This document shows, piece after piece, positions 62,434 to 64,000 of a stretch of DNA of 64,000 nucleotides. The stretch is from Strigops habroptila (taxonomy: Eukaryota > Chordata > Aves > Psittaciformes > Psittacidae): positions 51,056,576 through 51,120,575 of the forward strand of contig NC_044282.2 in assembly GCF_004027225.2 (NCBI RefSeq), given 5' to 3'. The notes beneath the pieces were generated by a model. That model was not told the DNA's origin and did not search any database. It saw only the letters and a program-made list of their open reading frames with translations. Made by a program: the position numbers and the translations under genes. Numbering within the stretch: position 1 is the stretch's first letter; each line of letters opens with the position of its first letter.

Positions 62434-63003
62434 ATACTGATTTTGGCTGGGATAGAGCTAATTTTCTTCATAGTAGGTGTTAGGGGGCTATGTTTTGGAT
62501 TTGTGCTAGAAACAGTGTTGATAATACAGGGATGTTTTAGTTACTGCTGAGCGGTGCTTACACAGAGTCAAGGCCTTTTCTGTTCCCAACCCCACCAGCG
62601 AGTGGGCTGGGAGTGCACAAGGAGTTGGGAGGAGACACAGTCAGAACAGCTGACCCCAACCTACCAAGGGATATTCCATGCCACAGGACATCATGCTCAG
62701 CAATAAAAGGCCAGGTGAAGAAGAAGGAAGTGTGGAATGTTCAGTCATGGTGTTATGTATGATGGAGCCCTAGTTTTCCTGGAGATGGCTGAACGTATTC
62801 CTGACAAGAGAAAGTGGTGAATTATTTCCTTGTTTTTCCTTGCTTGTGTGCATGTCTTCTGCTTTACCTATTAAACTGTTTTTATTCCAACCCAAGAGTT
62901 TTCTCACTTATACCCTTCCCAATTCTACCTCCCATCCCACCACAGGAGGAGTGAGTGAGTGTCTGGGTGGGGCTTATTTGCCAGCTGGTGTTAAACCATG
63001 ACA
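62434..63003 (+). mobile_element. ERVL-type solo LTR, older
   Basis: The element runs from TACTGATTTTGGCTGGGATAG to AAACCATGACA, about 570 bp. It has a CAATAAAAGG promoter-like motif near 62700 and ATTAAA near 62870, a possible poly(A) signal. The ends are flanked by GTCTT (62429-62433) and GTCCT (63004-63008), a 5-bp duplication with one change, provided the first two bases (AT) are a mutated TG. It is related to the LTR fragments at 27574 and 48956. No internal sequence remains. Confidence 0.8.
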
Positions 63004-63008
63004 GTCCT

Positions 63009-64000
63009 TTTTGGCTCTTAGTATAATGCTCGTCTTACATATGTGGCATAATATTATGACGTGTTATTATCCTGTGTGCAGGGCTTGATCAGGCTTTCCA
63101 TAAGCAGAACTTTCTTGCATTGCAGCAGCAATTTTGCATGTTGAAAATTTCCAGTACAGAAACAGAACTGTACAAGCTGGGGAGAAAGTAAATACTTAGT
63201 AAATATAGTAAAAGATACATAGATATAATATAGTCTCTTGAACTATCTGTACTAATTGATTATCCCTAAGTGGCTTGAGATGTGGCATTATGCAGTTATG
63301 ACCTCCCTGTTTTAGGAAGTACATTTGCAAATGGGTATAAGAGAAGCTGTTTACTTTGAAGGGAGGGTATGAGATCTCATCCGTTGAGAGAGTTTTATTT
63401 AAAAATTAAGAGGCATTAAACTGTCTGATATTGCCACCAACGAAATTTTAACTAATAAACAAACTTTCAAAACTTCTCTCTTGCCTACTGTAATATATTT
63501 GCTAAAGTTTAATGGTTTTAGTCTGGTTCTTGTTTTTTTAAAAAAAAAAAAAAAAAAATAGACATCAGTGTCATGTGGTTTATGAAGTCTATTCCAAATC
63601 TATTTAGTGCATCTATTCTATTTACTAAAAGTGTTGATTTATTGTTATTGATGATATTGAGGTGTGATTAAAAAAAACCCAAACACCAAAACAACAAAAG
63701 TATTAGGCAAAGGATGTTTATTGCATATGCAATAAAACTTAAGTGAATGTTACATTTCTATGTCCAAAGTTGTATTCCATGAACTTTTCTTTTAAATGGG
63801 AGTTCCTAAATTTGGACGTATGTGAACTCTTAAAGCATCTCATTGTTAGGTATGAGAAGTGGGCTTTCAACTCTATTTCGACACCTAGTCATGCTCAAAG
63901 ACACCTAGACCTGTAGTAAGGCAGCAGAACAACTGAGTCTGAGAAATTGGGCAGTGTGATACCTTTGCCTGCTGAAGGGTCTGTACTGAGCAAGTACTAA
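63009..64000. other. Non-coding stretch at the window end
   Basis: I see no gene. A run of 19 A (63540-63558) is preceded by seven T. No CR1 or LTR sequence is recognisable. Confidence 0.45.

Noticed and set aside
1-64000. CRISPR arrays, operons, riboswitches or other microbial systems
   Set aside because: The window is vertebrate DNA with LINEs, LTRs and spliced exons; no such structures are present.

Overview
This is vertebrate nuclear DNA, almost certainly from a bird. It is AT-rich, gene-poor and has no prokaryotic gene organisation. It carries eight pieces of CR1 LINE, with the 3' end built from CR1 repeats of the ATTCTATG type, and several avian-type endogenous retrovirus LTRs. A passerine or other neoavian genome would fit the young LTR family, but I cannot name the species.

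The one protein-coding gene I can support lies on the + strand, as three small exons in very large introns. They are exon A (4717-4813), exon B (31959-32096) and exon C (57352-57545, with the stop codon). The splice phases are compatible throughout, and the joined frame is open for 137 codons from the ATG at 4732. Upstream exons may lie outside the window. I do not recognise the family. The product looks helical and ends in a Gln/Lys-rich helix. A possible 3' UTR with a poly(A) signal follows to about 58190.

Most other identifiable sequence is mobile-element debris inside or beside this gene. Region by region: 2171-4570 is a 5'-truncated antisense CR1 with a decayed reverse transcriptase, split by a solo LTR at 2367-2929. 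5766-6241 and 13106-13418 are short CR1 copies. 14311-14674 is a small ERVK/alpharetrovirus-like solo LTR with a 66-bp tandem duplication. 27016-28070 holds CR1 tails and an ERVL LTR plus internal remnant. 34453-35115 is an older CR1. 38608-38835 is a truncated LTR. 44293-44430 is a CR1 tail. 45910-46475 is a second copy of the first solo LTR, about 98% identical by eye. 48398-48469 is a structurally intact tRNA-Glu(CTC) gene. 48956-49440 is an LTR fragment next to an inverted ERVL integrase fragment. 50467-51633 is a CR1 split by another LTR. 62434-63003 is a further ERVL-type solo LTR.

Nearly all long open frames elsewhere look like chance or repeat-derived frames. I did not find a novel multi-gene system. 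The points most worth a second look are the unrecognised three-exon gene, the isolated tRNA-Glu, the dated nested insertions and the rearranged ERVL fragment.
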